Source of the DNA: Pseudarthrobacter sp. NIBRBAC000502770
Lineage (GTDB): Bacteria; Actinomycetota; Actinomycetes; Actinomycetales; Micrococcaceae
Direction: 5' to 3'
Length of the DNA stretch: 64,000 nt
Assembly: GCF_006517815.1 (NCBI RefSeq)
Contig: NZ_CP041198.1
Span: 3,844,001-3,908,000, forward strand
Each line of letters begins with the position of its first letter. The stretch's first letter is position 1. Shown in pieces: positions 16,480-24,942 of this stretch. A model generated the notes under the pieces. That model searched no databases and had not been told where the DNA came from. It saw nothing but the letters and a program-made list of their open reading frames with translations. The position numbers and the translations under genes are program-made.

Positions 16480-17645
16480 TCGGCGAACTGGGGCGGCGCA
16501 CGTCCACCGCCCTGCTGGTCCATTCCGCGCTGATCCAGGCCGTCACCTTCCTGGTCCGCCCGGCAGCCACCTACCGTGCGCTTGAACTCGATGTCCCCGG
16601 GTTCGCCCTGGGACTGCTGGCCGCCAGCTACGCCGTCTTTCCGCTGCTGCTCGCCGTGCCCACGGGCGGCCTGGTGGACCGACTGGGTGAGCGCCGGCTC
16701 ATGGCGACCGGGTCCGCCGTCGTCCTCTCCTGCTCTGCCTTCCTGCTGCTGTGGGGCTCCTCGATCGTGGCCCTGGTCATCGGAACCGCGCTGCTGGGCG
16801 CCGGGCAGCTGGCATGCGTCGTGGGGCAGCAGGCGGTGGTGGCCAATAATGCGGCCTCGACCCGCATGGACTCCGCGTTCGGATACCTGACGTTCGCCGC
16901 ATCCCTGGGGCAGGCCCTGGGGCCGCTGGCGATTTCCCTGGTGGGCGGCGCTTCCATCCGGCCGGACACCCGGGCGATCTTCCTTCTTTCGGTCGTCATG
17001 GGCCTGGTGCTGTTCGCCACCACCTTTGTTGTCCCGGCCCATGTCAGCGCCCGGAGGAAGAAGGCGGTTTCCGCCGGGACGGGCAGCGCGGTATCGCTGC
17101 TGAAGTCACCCGGCGTGGCCCGTGCCCTCGCCACCAGCGCCACCGTGCTGGGCGTGGTGGACCTGACCATGGTCTACCTGCCGGCCCTCGGCGCCGACCG
17201 GGGACTCACCTCGGCCACCGTGGGCGCCATGCTGACCGTCCGCGCCGTCTTCTCCATGGTGTCGCGGCTCCTGCTGGGCAGGGTGTCCCGGAGGATTGGC
17301 CGGATGCGGCTGCTGGTGGTGAGCCTGGCCTTGTCCACCGCGGCGCTGGCAGCCGCAGCCGTTCCCATGCCGGCGTGGCTGCTCTTTGGTGTGATGGCCG
17401 TGCTGGGGCTGGGCCTGGGCATCGGCCAGCCGCTGACCATGTCGTGGCTTTCGGCGCAGGCGCCGACTGGGCAGCGGGGGCGGGCACTGGCCCTGCGGCT
17501 CGCCGGCAACCGGGTGGGGCAGGTGGTCCTGCCCAGTGCCATCGGCGTCGTTGCCGCCGGGCTGGGCGCGGGCGGCGTGTTCCTGGCGTCGGCCGTCGTG
17601 GTGGGCGGGACGCTCCTGCTGCTCCGCGGGGTGCAGCTGGATTAG
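16476..17645 (+). CDS. MFS transporter coupled to the GntR regulator
   Basis: A 389-aa protein with about 12 membrane helices. The loop 2-3 motif GGLVDRLGERRLMATG and a repeated form in the second half (LLLGRVSRRIGRMRLLVV) are standard for major facilitators. Its start overlaps the gntR stop by 4 bases. The short loops and length fit a drug/metabolite (DHA1-like or CynX-like) exporter or importer. The neighbouring regulator probably controls it in response to the cargo. No substrate can be assigned. Confidence 0.8.
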   Translation: MIGELGRRTSTALLVHSALIQAVTFLVRPAATYRALELDVPGFALGLLAASYAVFPLLLAVPTGGLVDRLGERRLMATGSAVVLSCSAFLLLWGSSIVALVIGTALLGAGQLACVVGQQAVVANNAASTRMDSAFGYLTFAASLGQALGPLAISLVGGASIRPDTRAIFLLSVVMGLVLFATTFVVPAHVSARRKKAVSAGTGSAVSLLKSPGVARALATSATVLGVVDLTMVYLPALGADRGLTSATVGAMLTVRAVFSMVSRLLLGRVSRRIGRMRLLVVSLALSTAALAAAAVPMPAWLLFGVMAVLGLGLGIGQPLTMSWLSAQAPTGQRGRALALRLAGNRVGQVVLPSAIGVVAAGLGAGGVFLASAVVVGGTLLLLRGVQLD

Positions 17646-17653
17646 CGGTCCTC

Positions 17654-17765
17654 GCGTCACGCCGGGCAGGCTTTCAGGCGGCGGACGACGGCGGTGCCCC
17701 GGCTTTGCGGGGCTTCACCGCCCCAGGCGCGCCGAGAGGGTGCCGTGCGTGACGCCGTCGTCCGC
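17654..17765. repeat. 112-bp dispersed structured repeat, copy 1
   Basis: This intergenic stretch, after the MFS gene and before the convergent iclR, recurs at 25935-26046 with the same length and arm sequences. It contains two interleaved inverted repeats: A (GCGTCACG.. at 17654-17668) with A' (17741-17755), and B (GCGGACGACGGCG, 17681-17693) with B' (17753-17765). The A-B-A'-B' order means the pairs cross, so they are either a pseudoknot or alternative folds. A central hairpin GCCCCG..CGGGGC lies between. It may act as a bidirectional terminator or be a small non-coding mobile repeat. Confidence 0.7.
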
Positions 17766-17793
17766 CTTGTTGTTGGGGTAGGCGGTCAGGGGG

Positions 17794-18594
17794 TCAGTAA
17801 ACGGAGCCCTCGAGCAGCTCGGAGAGCCGGCTGGCGGCACGGCGCAGTTCCGGAACGTTGGCTTTGATTTTCTCCTCTGTCGTCGCTTCCGCAGGGCAGT
17901 TCAACGCCATTGATTCGTTGGCGCGGCCGGCTCTGTTCGTCAATGCCACCCCTACGGAGAGCACGCCAAGCACGCGCTCATTCGCTGAATAGGCGTAGTC
18001 ACAGCCGGGCTCGGGCAGCCGCGACTTCAGTTCCTCTATCGTGAATCCCTGCTCCTCGTGACCGGAGGCAATTGCGGCCGCTACCACCTGTTTGAGTTCA
18101 GCGTCGGTGGCACCCGCGATCAGGATCTTTCCCGCCGCGCCGCGCGTCAGCGGGAGGCGCTTACCCAGCGGCAGGTCATACTGCATGGGCGCTTCACCTT
18201 GGACCCTTGCCACCAGAATCCGCTCAAACCCGAGCCGGGTGTGCAGGGAAACAGACATTCCCGTCTGGGTCGCGAGTTGCTGCAGAACCGGGCGGCCCGC
18301 GACCGCCAGGGGATCGTTCTCCAGAAAGCTCTTTGCCGCCGGGAGTACGGCCGGGCCGATCCGGTAGGACTTGTCCTTCTGGCTCACCATGCCGAAATCC
18401 TGCAGCACCCGCAGGATCCGCAGCGTGGTGGGCAGGCTCATGCCGCAGTTCCGGGCCAGGTCACTGAGCCGCTGCGGCCGCTCGGCCCGCTGCAACTCGG
18501 CAAAGACCTCCATGGCCCTCGAAAGGGAGCGCATGTTCGAGGACTTGGGGCCCTCTTCTGCCGTGCCGGCCGTGGTGGAAGTCGTCGTCGCCAT
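17794..18594 (-). CDS. IclR family regulator of the tct/RraA cluster
   Basis: A 266-aa protein. The winged helix-turn-helix is at about 35-85 (LSDLARNCGMSLPTTLRILRVL). The effector domain runs from about 100 to 255, with YDLPLGKRLPLTRGAAGKILIA. It is transcribed away from the nine-gene rightward cluster that begins with tctB. The short intergenic region holds the palindrome GTTTCA-TTCTG-TGAAAC (18670-18686) and a decayed copy next to its own start (18596-18612). This is the usual layout for an IclR regulator controlling a divergent catabolic operon and itself. Confidence 0.88.
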   Translation of the reverse strand: MATTTSTTAGTAEEGPKSSNMRSLSRAMEVFAELQRAERPQRLSDLARNCGMSLPTTLRILRVLQDFGMVSQKDKSYRIGPAVLPAAKSFLENDPLAVAGRPVLQQLATQTGMSVSLHTRLGFERILVARVQGEAPMQYDLPLGKRLPLTRGAAGKILIAGATDAELKQVVAAAIASGHEEQGFTIEELKSRLPEPGCDYAYSANERVLGVLSVGVALTNRAGRANESMALNCPAEATTEEKIKANVPELRRAASRLSELLEGSVY

Positions 18595-18595
18595 T

Positions 18596-18686
18596 CTTTC
18601 ATTCTATGTAAGTTCTTTGCGCTTGACAGTCCCTGTGTCTCCTGTCACTATTTCTCAGTACGCAATATAGTTTCATTCTGTGAAAC
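18596..18686. promoter_or_regulatory. Divergent iclR-tctB control region with two operator-like repeats
   Basis: A perfect 17-bp palindrome GTTTCATTCTGTGAAAC lies at 18670-18686, and a partial copy CTTTCATTCTATGTAAG at 18596-18612 matches 13 of 17 positions. They are spaced 74 bases apart between the divergent iclR and tctB starts. The first lies 29 bases before the tctB start, which suits repression of the transporter operon. Confidence 0.55.
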
Positions 18687-18714
18687 GCAATGACGCGCAG
18701 TGAAAAGGAAGCTC

Positions 18715-19218
18715 ATGACAACGGAGTCAGTCACGATCAAAGCAGGGAGCACCATTCGGGTTGCCCCCGGTGTGCTGGCGGGGATCGGCGCCTTCGCCGC
18801 CGTCGGAATCTATGTCCTGGTGAGCTCGGTGAGCCTGGGCCTTTGGACGTCACTTGGCCCGGGTGCCGGACTGTTCCCCTTCGCAATGGGGGCACTCCTG
18901 GTGGCGATGTCGGCCATCTGGCTCCTCCAGGAACTCCGCCGGCCGAGCGCCAGGGGCAAGGGCGTGGACAAGGGCGTGGTCATCTCCGTCGTGGCCAGCC
19001 TGGTCATCCTGGCATCCGTGATGGACCTGCTGGGCTTCCAGTTGAGCATGTTCGCGTTCCTGCTGTACCACCTGAAAATCCGCGGACGCCGGGCGTGGGT
19101 GCCCTCCCTGATCATCGCCCTGGCGGGGAGCGTTGGCGCCTTCTACGCCTTCAACTACGGCCTGAACGTGGCTCTTCCCGTCTCGGCATTTGCTCCGCTG
19201 AACCTGATCGGACTCTAG
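18715..19218 (+). CDS. tctB: Tripartite tricarboxylate transporter, small membrane subunit (TctB family)
   Basis: A 167-aa protein with four predicted membrane helices. The first helix has the form VLAGIGAFAAVGIYVLVSSV, and the following GLWTSLGPGAGLFPFAMGAL is the TctB signature. In these secondary transporters TctB pairs with the 12-helix TctA and a periplasmic-type binding protein, TctC. I use the ATG at 18715, which follows AAGGAAG. tctA starts 3 bases after its stop and tctC follows, so all three parts of the system are present. Confidence 0.87.
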   Translation: MTTESVTIKAGSTIRVAPGVLAGIGAFAAVGIYVLVSSVSLGLWTSLGPGAGLFPFAMGALLVAMSAIWLLQELRRPSARGKGVDKGVVISVVASLVILASVMDLLGFQLSMFAFLLYHLKIRGRRAWVPSLIIALAGSVGAFYAFNYGLNVALPVSAFAPLNLIGL

Positions 19219-19220
19219 GC

Positions 19221-20723
19221 ATGGAAACCCTCAACGAACTGCTGGGCGGTTTTGCCACCGCCATGACCTGGCAAAACCTGCTGTTTGCCTTCCTCGGCTG
19301 CCTGCTCGGCACCATCATCGGCGTCCTGCCCGGCGTGGGGCCCGTCGCGGGCGTGGCACTGCTCATCCCGCTAACGCTCAACCTCGACCCTGCAGGGTCC
19401 ATCATCATGCTGTGTGCCATCTTCTACGGCACCCAGTACGGCGGCACCATCACCAGCGTCCTGCTGAACACCCCCGGTGAAGCGTCATCGGCCATCACCA
19501 CCATCGACGGCTACGCCATGACCAGGATGGGGAGGGCCGGAGCGGCACTTACGCTGGCCGCCGTCGGCTCATTTATCGGCGGCACCATCGCCACCGTCGG
19601 CCTGGTCGCCGCAGCCAAGCCGCTCGGCGAGATGGGCCTGCTGGTGGGGCCGCCCGAATTCTTCGCCCTCATGGTGGTGGGCATCTCCCTGCTGGTTGCC
19701 CTCGCCGGAAAATCCATGGTCAAGGCACTGATCTCCGGAGCCCTGGGCCTGCTGATCTCCATGGTGGGCATCGATCCCGTGGCCGGAGCACCGCGCTTCA
19801 CCTTCGGGATCGACAACCTGATGGACGGGGTCAGCTTCGTTGCCGTCATCGTCGGCGTCTTCGGGCTCTCCGAAATCCTCTCCTTCCGCCGGAACGAGCC
19901 CACCCCGGTGGTGCACGCCCCCGGTTTCCGGCAGCTGTTCCCGTCACGGACGGAATGGCGCCGCAGTGCACCCGCCATGGCCCGCGGCACCGGCGTCGGC
20001 TTCGGCCTGGGCCTCATTCCCGGCATGACCGGGTCCGTGTCCTCGCTCCTTTCCTACGCCACGGAAAAGCGGTTCTCGCGTTTCCGCCACGAACTCGGCA
20101 AGGGGGCCGTCGAAGGCGTCGCCGGTCCGGAGACCGCCAACAACGCCCACGCCAATGCTGCCCTCATCCCGCTGTTCACCCTTGGCATTCCCGCCTCGCC
20201 CACCATCGCCGTGCTGATGGGCGCATTCCTGCAGCAGGGCCTCACCCCCGGACCCAGCCTGTTCACGGAGCACTCGGAGATCGCCTGGGCCATCATCGCC
20301 AGCCTCTTCATCGGCAACGTCCTCCTCCTGCTGCTGAACGTCCCGCTCGTGGGGCTCTGGACGTCCATCCTCCGCGTGCCCACCCCGATCCTGACGGCAG
20401 TCATCCTCGTGTTCATGGTCATCGGGGCCTACACCATCAACTTCAGCGTCTTTGATGTCTACGTCATGATCGGCTTCGGCCTCCTTGGCCTGGCACTGCG
20501 GAACCTCGACGTCCCCCTGGCTCCGATGGTGCTCACCCTGGTGCTCGGGCCGCTGATGGAACGCTCCCTGCGCGAATCGCTGGAAATCTCCCAGGGCGAC
20601 TTCACCGTCTTCACCAGCCGTCCCATCTCCGCCGTCCTGATCGGCATCGGCCTGCTCATCATCTGCAGTCCGCTGCTCAAACTCCGCAAGCCGAAGGCCC
20701 TCATGGAGGACCCGGAGGCCTGA
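19221..20723 (+). CDS. tctA: Tripartite tricarboxylate transporter, large permease (TctA family)
   Basis: A 500-aa protein with about 12 helices. The family signature GVLPGVGPVAGVALLIPLTL is near residues 35-54, IFYGTQYGGTITSVLLNTPGE near 69-88, and the second-half repeat GLIPGMTGSVSSLL and PGVAGPETANNAHANAAL-like region are also present. It is the ion-coupled channel part of the TTT transporter and works with TctB and the solute-binding lipoprotein. The frame extends upstream through tctB, but the ATG at 19221 is the family start. Cargo is not readable; the neighbouring RraA aldolase suggests a hydroxylated di- or tricarboxylate. Confidence 0.9.
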   Translation: METLNELLGGFATAMTWQNLLFAFLGCLLGTIIGVLPGVGPVAGVALLIPLTLNLDPAGSIIMLCAIFYGTQYGGTITSVLLNTPGEASSAITTIDGYAMTRMGRAGAALTLAAVGSFIGGTIATVGLVAAAKPLGEMGLLVGPPEFFALMVVGISLLVALAGKSMVKALISGALGLLISMVGIDPVAGAPRFTFGIDNLMDGVSFVAVIVGVFGLSEILSFRRNEPTPVVHAPGFRQLFPSRTEWRRSAPAMARGTGVGFGLGLIPGMTGSVSSLLSYATEKRFSRFRHELGKGAVEGVAGPETANNAHANAALIPLFTLGIPASPTIAVLMGAFLQQGLTPGPSLFTEHSEIAWAIIASLFIGNVLLLLLNVPLVGLWTSILRVPTPILTAVILVFMVIGAYTINFSVFDVYVMIGFGLLGLALRNLDVPLAPMVLTLVLGPLMERSLRESLEISQGDFTVFTSRPISAVLIGIGLLIICSPLLKLRKPKALMEDPEA

Positions 20724-20774
20724 CTCCCAACCCCGTAACCCCCTACACCCGCACCCCTTCAAAGGAGAAGAACC

Positions 20775-21782
20775 ATGTCACGCAAGAAGATCTTCGCAGC
20801 AGTCGCAGCCGCGTCCCTGCTCGCCCTCACCGGCTGCGGCGCCAACGCCGGAGCCAGCAATTCCGGTGCGGCCGCCGGCGACTTCCCCAAGAAAGGTAAG
20901 TCCATCGACCTGATCGTGGCCTTCTCGTCGGGCGGCGCCGTGGACACCGCCGCCCGGCTCATCCAGCCGGTCCTCGAAAAGGAACTCGGCACCAACGTCG
21001 AGGTCATCAACAAGCCCGGTGCCGGCGGCCAGATCGGCTATACAGCCCTGACCGGTGCCAAGCCGGACGGCTACACCATCGGTGCCACCGGATCACCCTC
21101 GGTGGTGGTCTCACCCCTGGACCCGGCCCGCGGCGCGAAGTACACCAGGGACAGTTTCCAGCCGCTGGGCCGGCAGGTGATCGACCCCACCGTCATCGCC
21201 GTCCAGCCGGACAGCCCGTACCAGACCCTGAAAGAGCTGCTGGACGCGGTCAAGGCCAAACCGAAGTCACTCACCGCCAGCACCACCGGCATCCAGACCG
21301 GCGAACACTTCGCCCTGGCCCAGATCCAGGAAAGCACCGGCTCGGAGTTCGCGCCGGTCCACTTCTCCGAGGGCGCCTCGCAGGCCACCACCGCGTTCCT
21401 GGGCAAGCATGTTGACGTCCTGGTGGCCAACGTCAGCGACGTAAACGACCTCAGCAAGCAGGGCAAGGCACGCGTGCTGGGCGTCATGTCCGGGGACCGC
21501 GCCCCCTCACTGCCGGAGATCCCCACGTTCAAGGAGTCCGGCTACGACCTGACCGCGGGGACTGCCCGCGGATACTCCGCTCCCGCCGGACTCCCGGCTG
21601 ACGTGGCCAAAAAGCTCGAAGCCGCCATCGAGAAGGCCATCGAAGACCCCGCCGTGGTGCAGAAGATGAAGGACCTGGGCCTGCAGACCAGCTACCTCAA
21701 CGGCACCGACTACCAGAAGTTCTGGGCAGGCCAGGAGGACGACTTCAAGAAGGTCCTTCCCCTGGTCCAGAAAAAAGACTGA
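20775..21782 (+). CDS. tctC: TctC/BUG-family solute-binding lipoprotein
   Basis: A 335-aa protein with a lipoprotein signal (SLLALTGC, modified Cys21), so it is anchored outside the membrane. The mature part has the Bug fold: SIDLIVAFSSGGAVDTAARL near 37-56, INKPGAGGQIGYTALTGAKPDGYTIG near 76-101, and the conserved FKESGYDLTAGTARGYSAPAG near the C-terminal domain. It delivers an anionic substrate to TctAB. It follows tctA by 51 bases with AAGGAG before the start. Confidence 0.9.
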   Translation: MSRKKIFAAVAAASLLALTGCGANAGASNSGAAAGDFPKKGKSIDLIVAFSSGGAVDTAARLIQPVLEKELGTNVEVINKPGAGGQIGYTALTGAKPDGYTIGATGSPSVVVSPLDPARGAKYTRDSFQPLGRQVIDPTVIAVQPDSPYQTLKELLDAVKAKPKSLTASTTGIQTGEHFALAQIQESTGSEFAPVHFSEGASQATTAFLGKHVDVLVANVSDVNDLSKQGKARVLGVMSGDRAPSLPEIPTFKESGYDLTAGTARGYSAPAGLPADVAKKLEAAIEKAIEDPAVVQKMKDLGLQTSYLNGTDYQKFWAGQEDDFKKVLPLVQKKD

Positions 21783-21807
21783 TCCACACCCCCTAAGGAA
21801 CCCCACC

Positions 21808-22434
21808 ATGACAACTCCAGCCATCGACACCAGCGCCGACTTTGCCCGCCCCGACCCGGGCATCGTGGACCGGCTCGCCAAGCTGCCCGCCGCCAACATC
21901 GGCGACGCCATGGACCGGCTCGGCGTGGCGGACTCCGCCATCCAGGCCGTCTGGCCCGGTGCGAAGCTTGCCGGACCGGCGTTCACCGTGTGGACCCGTC
22001 CCGGCGACAACAAGGGCATCCACGCCGCCCTGCAGCTGGCCCGTCCAGGTGACGTCATTGTGGTCGCCGGCGGTGCCGATCAATCCCGCGCCCTCCTTGG
22101 CGAACTGATCGGGGAGCGCGCCATCAACCTCGGCGTAGCGGGCTTCGCGCTGGACGGAGCAGCGCGCGACGCCGAGGCGCTGGGCGAGATCGGCATGCCC
22201 GTCTTCGCCCGGGCTACTTCGCCCGCCGGTCCCTACAAGGACGGCCCCTTCAGGCTGGGAACCGCCGTCGCCTTCGGCGGCGTCCCCGTCCTGCCCGGCG
22301 ATGTCATCGTCGGTGACTCCGACGGCGTGGTGGTCATCCCCCGGGACCAGGCCGCCGCCGTCGCCGAAGCCGCCGAAGCAGTGTTCGCGGACGAGACCGG
22401 CCGACGCCAGGCAATCGTCGCCGCCCGCAACTGA
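21808..22434 (+). CDS. RraA/HMG-CHA aldolase family protein
   Basis: A 208-aa protein. The N-terminal motif AANIGDAMDRLGVAD, the glycine-rich VAGGADQSRALLGELI and the signature FALDGAARDAEAL (Arg-Asp pair) define the RraA / 4-hydroxy-4-methyl-2-oxoglutarate aldolase family. The Arg-Asp pair and GELI-type Glu needed for divalent-metal aldol cleavage are present, so it is probably an active aldolase or oxaloacetate decarboxylase rather than an RNase E inhibitor. It sits after the TTT transporter and may split an imported branched hydroxy-keto acid into pyruvate plus a second acid. Confidence 0.85.
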   Translation: MTTPAIDTSADFARPDPGIVDRLAKLPAANIGDAMDRLGVADSAIQAVWPGAKLAGPAFTVWTRPGDNKGIHAALQLARPGDVIVVAGGADQSRALLGELIGERAINLGVAGFALDGAARDAEALGEIGMPVFARATSPAGPYKDGPFRLGTAVAFGGVPVLPGDVIVGDSDGVVVIPRDQAAAVAEAAEAVFADETGRRQAIVAARN

Positions 22435-22478
22435 ACCGCCCCGCCACCAGAACGTCACCAGAAGGAACAGAGCAAACC

Positions 22479-23258
22479 ATGACAGCGTGCACCGTCATTG
22501 GCCTCGGCGAAGCCGGAGCCACCTACGCCGCAGCGCTCGCAGCTGCGGGCCACCAGGTCACCGGGTTCGACCCCGTGGCCCCCACCACGCCGGAGGGCGT
22601 CACCCGGAGGGCCACCGCGGCCGAAGCATGTACCGGGGCTGAGATCGTCCTGGTGATGACCGGAGCCGCCGCCGCTCGCAGCGTGGCACAGGAATGCCTG
22701 CCGGTCCTTGGCGACGGCAGCGTCTACGCCGACTTCACATCATCCTCCCCTGGCGTCATGCAGGAACTCGGACAGCTGCCCGGCAAAGCCCACTTTGCCG
22801 ACGTCGCCATCCTTGGACCCGTCTCCGCGCTGGGGGAAAAGACCCCGCTCATGGTGAGCGGTCCAGGCGCCCAGGCCGTTGCGGGCCTGTTGCGACCCCT
22901 CGGCGTGCAGGTGGAAATCGCTGACGGCGAGCCAGGTGCAGCGATGGCCCACAAACTGCTCAGGAGCGTGCTCATGAAGGGCATGGCGTCCGTCGTGGTC
23001 GAAGCGGTCACGGCCGGCCAGGCGGCCGGCCTGGAGGATTGGATCCGCGGCCAGATCGCGAACCAGCTGGCGGGGGATGGCCAGGCTGTCATTGACAGGT
23101 TCCTCACCGGAACCGCCAAACACGCCGTCCGCCGCTCCAAGGAGATGCAGGACACCGCCAGCTATCTTTCGGACCTCGGCGTCCCGGCCGAGATGACCAC
23201 CGCCTCCGCCGCCGCCCTCGCCCGGATGGCGCAGGCCACGGAACCGGCCTTGCGCTGA
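22479..23258 (+). CDS. NAD(P)-binding dehydrogenase with DUF1932 C-terminal domain
   Basis: A 259-aa protein. The N-terminal Rossmann domain starts TVIGLGEAGATYAAALAAAG (residues 4-23), where GLGEAG is typical of the DUF1932 group of the 6-phosphogluconate / beta-hydroxyacid dehydrogenase superfamily. The helical C-terminal domain contains AHKLLRSVLMKGMASVVVEA with the conserved Lys. These enzymes act on hydroxy acids related to phosphogluconate or beta-hydroxyisobutyrate. In context it probably oxidises a hydroxy acid before or after the RraA aldolase step. Substrate unknown. Confidence 0.8.
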   Translation: MTACTVIGLGEAGATYAAALAAAGHQVTGFDPVAPTTPEGVTRRATAAEACTGAEIVLVMTGAAAARSVAQECLPVLGDGSVYADFTSSSPGVMQELGQLPGKAHFADVAILGPVSALGEKTPLMVSGPGAQAVAGLLRPLGVQVEIADGEPGAAMAHKLLRSVLMKGMASVVVEAVTAGQAAGLEDWIRGQIANQLAGDGQAVIDRFLTGTAKHAVRRSKEMQDTASYLSDLGVPAEMTTASAAALARMAQATEPALR

Positions 23259-23337
23259 CCGCACAGCAGGGCACAATCAGGAACGGGAAAAACGTGATTT
23301 CAACATCAACCGGCATTCCGCCGACAGGAGCAGCAGC

Positions 23338-24675
23338 ATGATTGGCATCTGGGCACTGGGCGCCTACCTTGCCGTCATCCTGCTCTGGACGACAGCAATC
23401 AAGCGCAGCGTGGGGGAGGCCATGATCCTGGGCTTCCTGGTGGTCCTGCCGTTTACCGGGGCCGCCGCGGCACAGGTGGGTTGGTCGGCACTCTCTTCGG
23501 CAGCGACCGACGAGATCGTCTACGCCACCATGGCCTTCGTCTTCATGGGCTACCTGCTGGACAAGGGCGGCGTCCTGGACCGGCTGATCGACCTGCTGAA
23601 CTCGCTCATCGGCGGAGTCAAGGGCGGCCCGGCCTGGGTCTCCACGGTAGCCTCCGCAGGCCTGGGCGGAGTGGTCCACAACCAGGCTGCCATCGCCGCG
23701 ACGGTAGGCTCGGTGACCATTCCCTGGATGGAAAAGTCCAAGCTCGACAAGCCTGCCGCAGCAACCCTCGTGGCCGGGAACGCGGGAATGGGAATCACCT
23801 TCCCGTTCAGCGCCTCCATGTTCGTCCTGGTCGGCTCCGCCACGGTAGGGCCCCTGCTGAACATCAACGCCCTCGTCCTTCCCCTGCTGTTCGGCGGCCT
23901 GTGGTGTTTCCTCCACCGGCTCATCGTCACCTGGATGCTCATCAGGAAAAGCGGGATGGCACCTCTCGACGCCGCCCACCGCCTGTCCGTCCGGACCGCG
24001 TTCGGCCAGGGCTGGGCCACGCTCCTGCTGTTCGTCGTCGTCGCCATCCCCCTTGCCATCACTTCCGGGTTCCTCACCTCGGCCCTCTCCGACTGGACCG
24101 GCGGCGATGTCAGCAAGTCCGTCAGCGTGATCGTCTGGATCCCGGTGGTGCTCCTCATCACTGGTGCGCTGCTGGGCAGGAAGCGGCTGCCCCGCACCGG
24201 CCGGGACTGGGGAACCTTGCTGCAGGGCTCGGCCCCGCGGTTCGGCATCGTCGGCGTCACGGTGCTCTTCGCTTTCGCCGGCGCCAACGCGCTCGCCGCC
24301 ACCGGCCTGCCCAAGCAAATGACCGCCCTGCTGAACGGGCTGAACCTTCCCCTCTGGCTGCTCGCCATCCTGATCGGGCTGATCGTCATCGCGGTCGCGG
24401 CCCCGCTTTCCGCCACCGCCACGATGGCCGCCGTGGGAACGGTGGGCGTTGCCGCCCTCGTGGCTGCCGGGGTGCCCGCCACCACTGCCGCCGTCGCCGT
24501 CCTTATTTTCTCCTCCTGCGAGGCCGCGGTCCCGCCCGGTGGTGCACCGCTCTATGTGGCCTGCGGCATCGCGGACGTCAATCCCATCAAGACCTTCGCC
24601 CGCCTGCTCACCCACTATGCGCTGCCCCTGCTGGTCATCGGCGTGCTGATCATCCTCGGCATCCTGCCCATCTAA
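23338..24675 (+). CDS. Large organic-acid permease, TRAP DctM-like / ion transporter superfamily
   Basis: A 445-aa protein with about 12-13 membrane helices in two halves. GGVVHNQAAIAATVGSVTIP and AGNAGMGITFPFSASMFVLVG in the first half, and LSATATMAAVGTVGVAALVAA with SSCEAAVPPGGAPLYVACGI in the second, look like the paired substrate-site hairpins of DctM-type permeases. It is co-oriented with a two-helix small membrane protein 9 bases downstream. No TRAP binding protein (DctP) is nearby, so it may work alone or with the TctC-like lipoprotein. A second, unrelated transporter inside one operon is unusual. Confidence 0.7.
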   Translation: MIGIWALGAYLAVILLWTTAIKRSVGEAMILGFLVVLPFTGAAAAQVGWSALSSAATDEIVYATMAFVFMGYLLDKGGVLDRLIDLLNSLIGGVKGGPAWVSTVASAGLGGVVHNQAAIAATVGSVTIPWMEKSKLDKPAAATLVAGNAGMGITFPFSASMFVLVGSATVGPLLNINALVLPLLFGGLWCFLHRLIVTWMLIRKSGMAPLDAAHRLSVRTAFGQGWATLLLFVVVAIPLAITSGFLTSALSDWTGGDVSKSVSVIVWIPVVLLITGALLGRKRLPRTGRDWGTLLQGSAPRFGIVGVTVLFAFAGANALAATGLPKQMTALLNGLNLPLWLLAILIGLIVIAVAAPLSATATMAAVGTVGVAALVAAGVPATTAAVAVLIFSSCEAAVPPGGAPLYVACGIADVNPIKTFARLLTHYALPLLVIGVLIILGILPI

Positions 24676-24684
24676 GGAACCACC

Positions 24685-24942
24685 ATGAACACACCCCGAA
24701 GGTTCATCCAAACCGTCTTCACCCTCACTCTTGGCCTCCTCCTCGTCGGCGGCGTCCTGTTCGTTGCCGGGCAGGCCGCGGGCCTCGTGGCCGGGCAAAA
24801 CGCCTGGCTCGAGTTCTTCAACACCTACGTCAAACCGCCCGTCTGCATTGCCGCATCGGTGTGCGCCGTGGCCGGGTTCCTGCTCAGCTACCAGCGCCCC
24901 CGGAAACAGGCCGAACAGCAGCAGGAGGCCACCACGCGATGA
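24685..24942 (+). CDS. Small two-helix membrane protein next to the DctM-like permease
   Basis: An 85-aa protein with helices at about residues 10-31 and 52-68 and a charged C-terminal tail (RPRKQAEQQQEATTR). It begins 9 bases after the permease and overlaps the cyclase start by ATGA. It is shorter than a normal DctQ small subunit (about 150 aa, four helices), so it may be a minimal accessory subunit. I do not recognise a named family. Confidence 0.6.
   Translation: MNTPRRFIQTVFTLTLGLLLVGGVLFVAGQAAGLVAGQNAWLEFFNTYVKPPVCIAASVCAVAGFLLSYQRPRKQAEQQQEATTR

Noticed and set aside
23481..24938. Plus-strand frame leading upstream of the cyclase through the permease genes
   Set aside because: Only the part from 24939 is protein-like. 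The upstream extension is an out-of-frame reading of the DctM-like permease.
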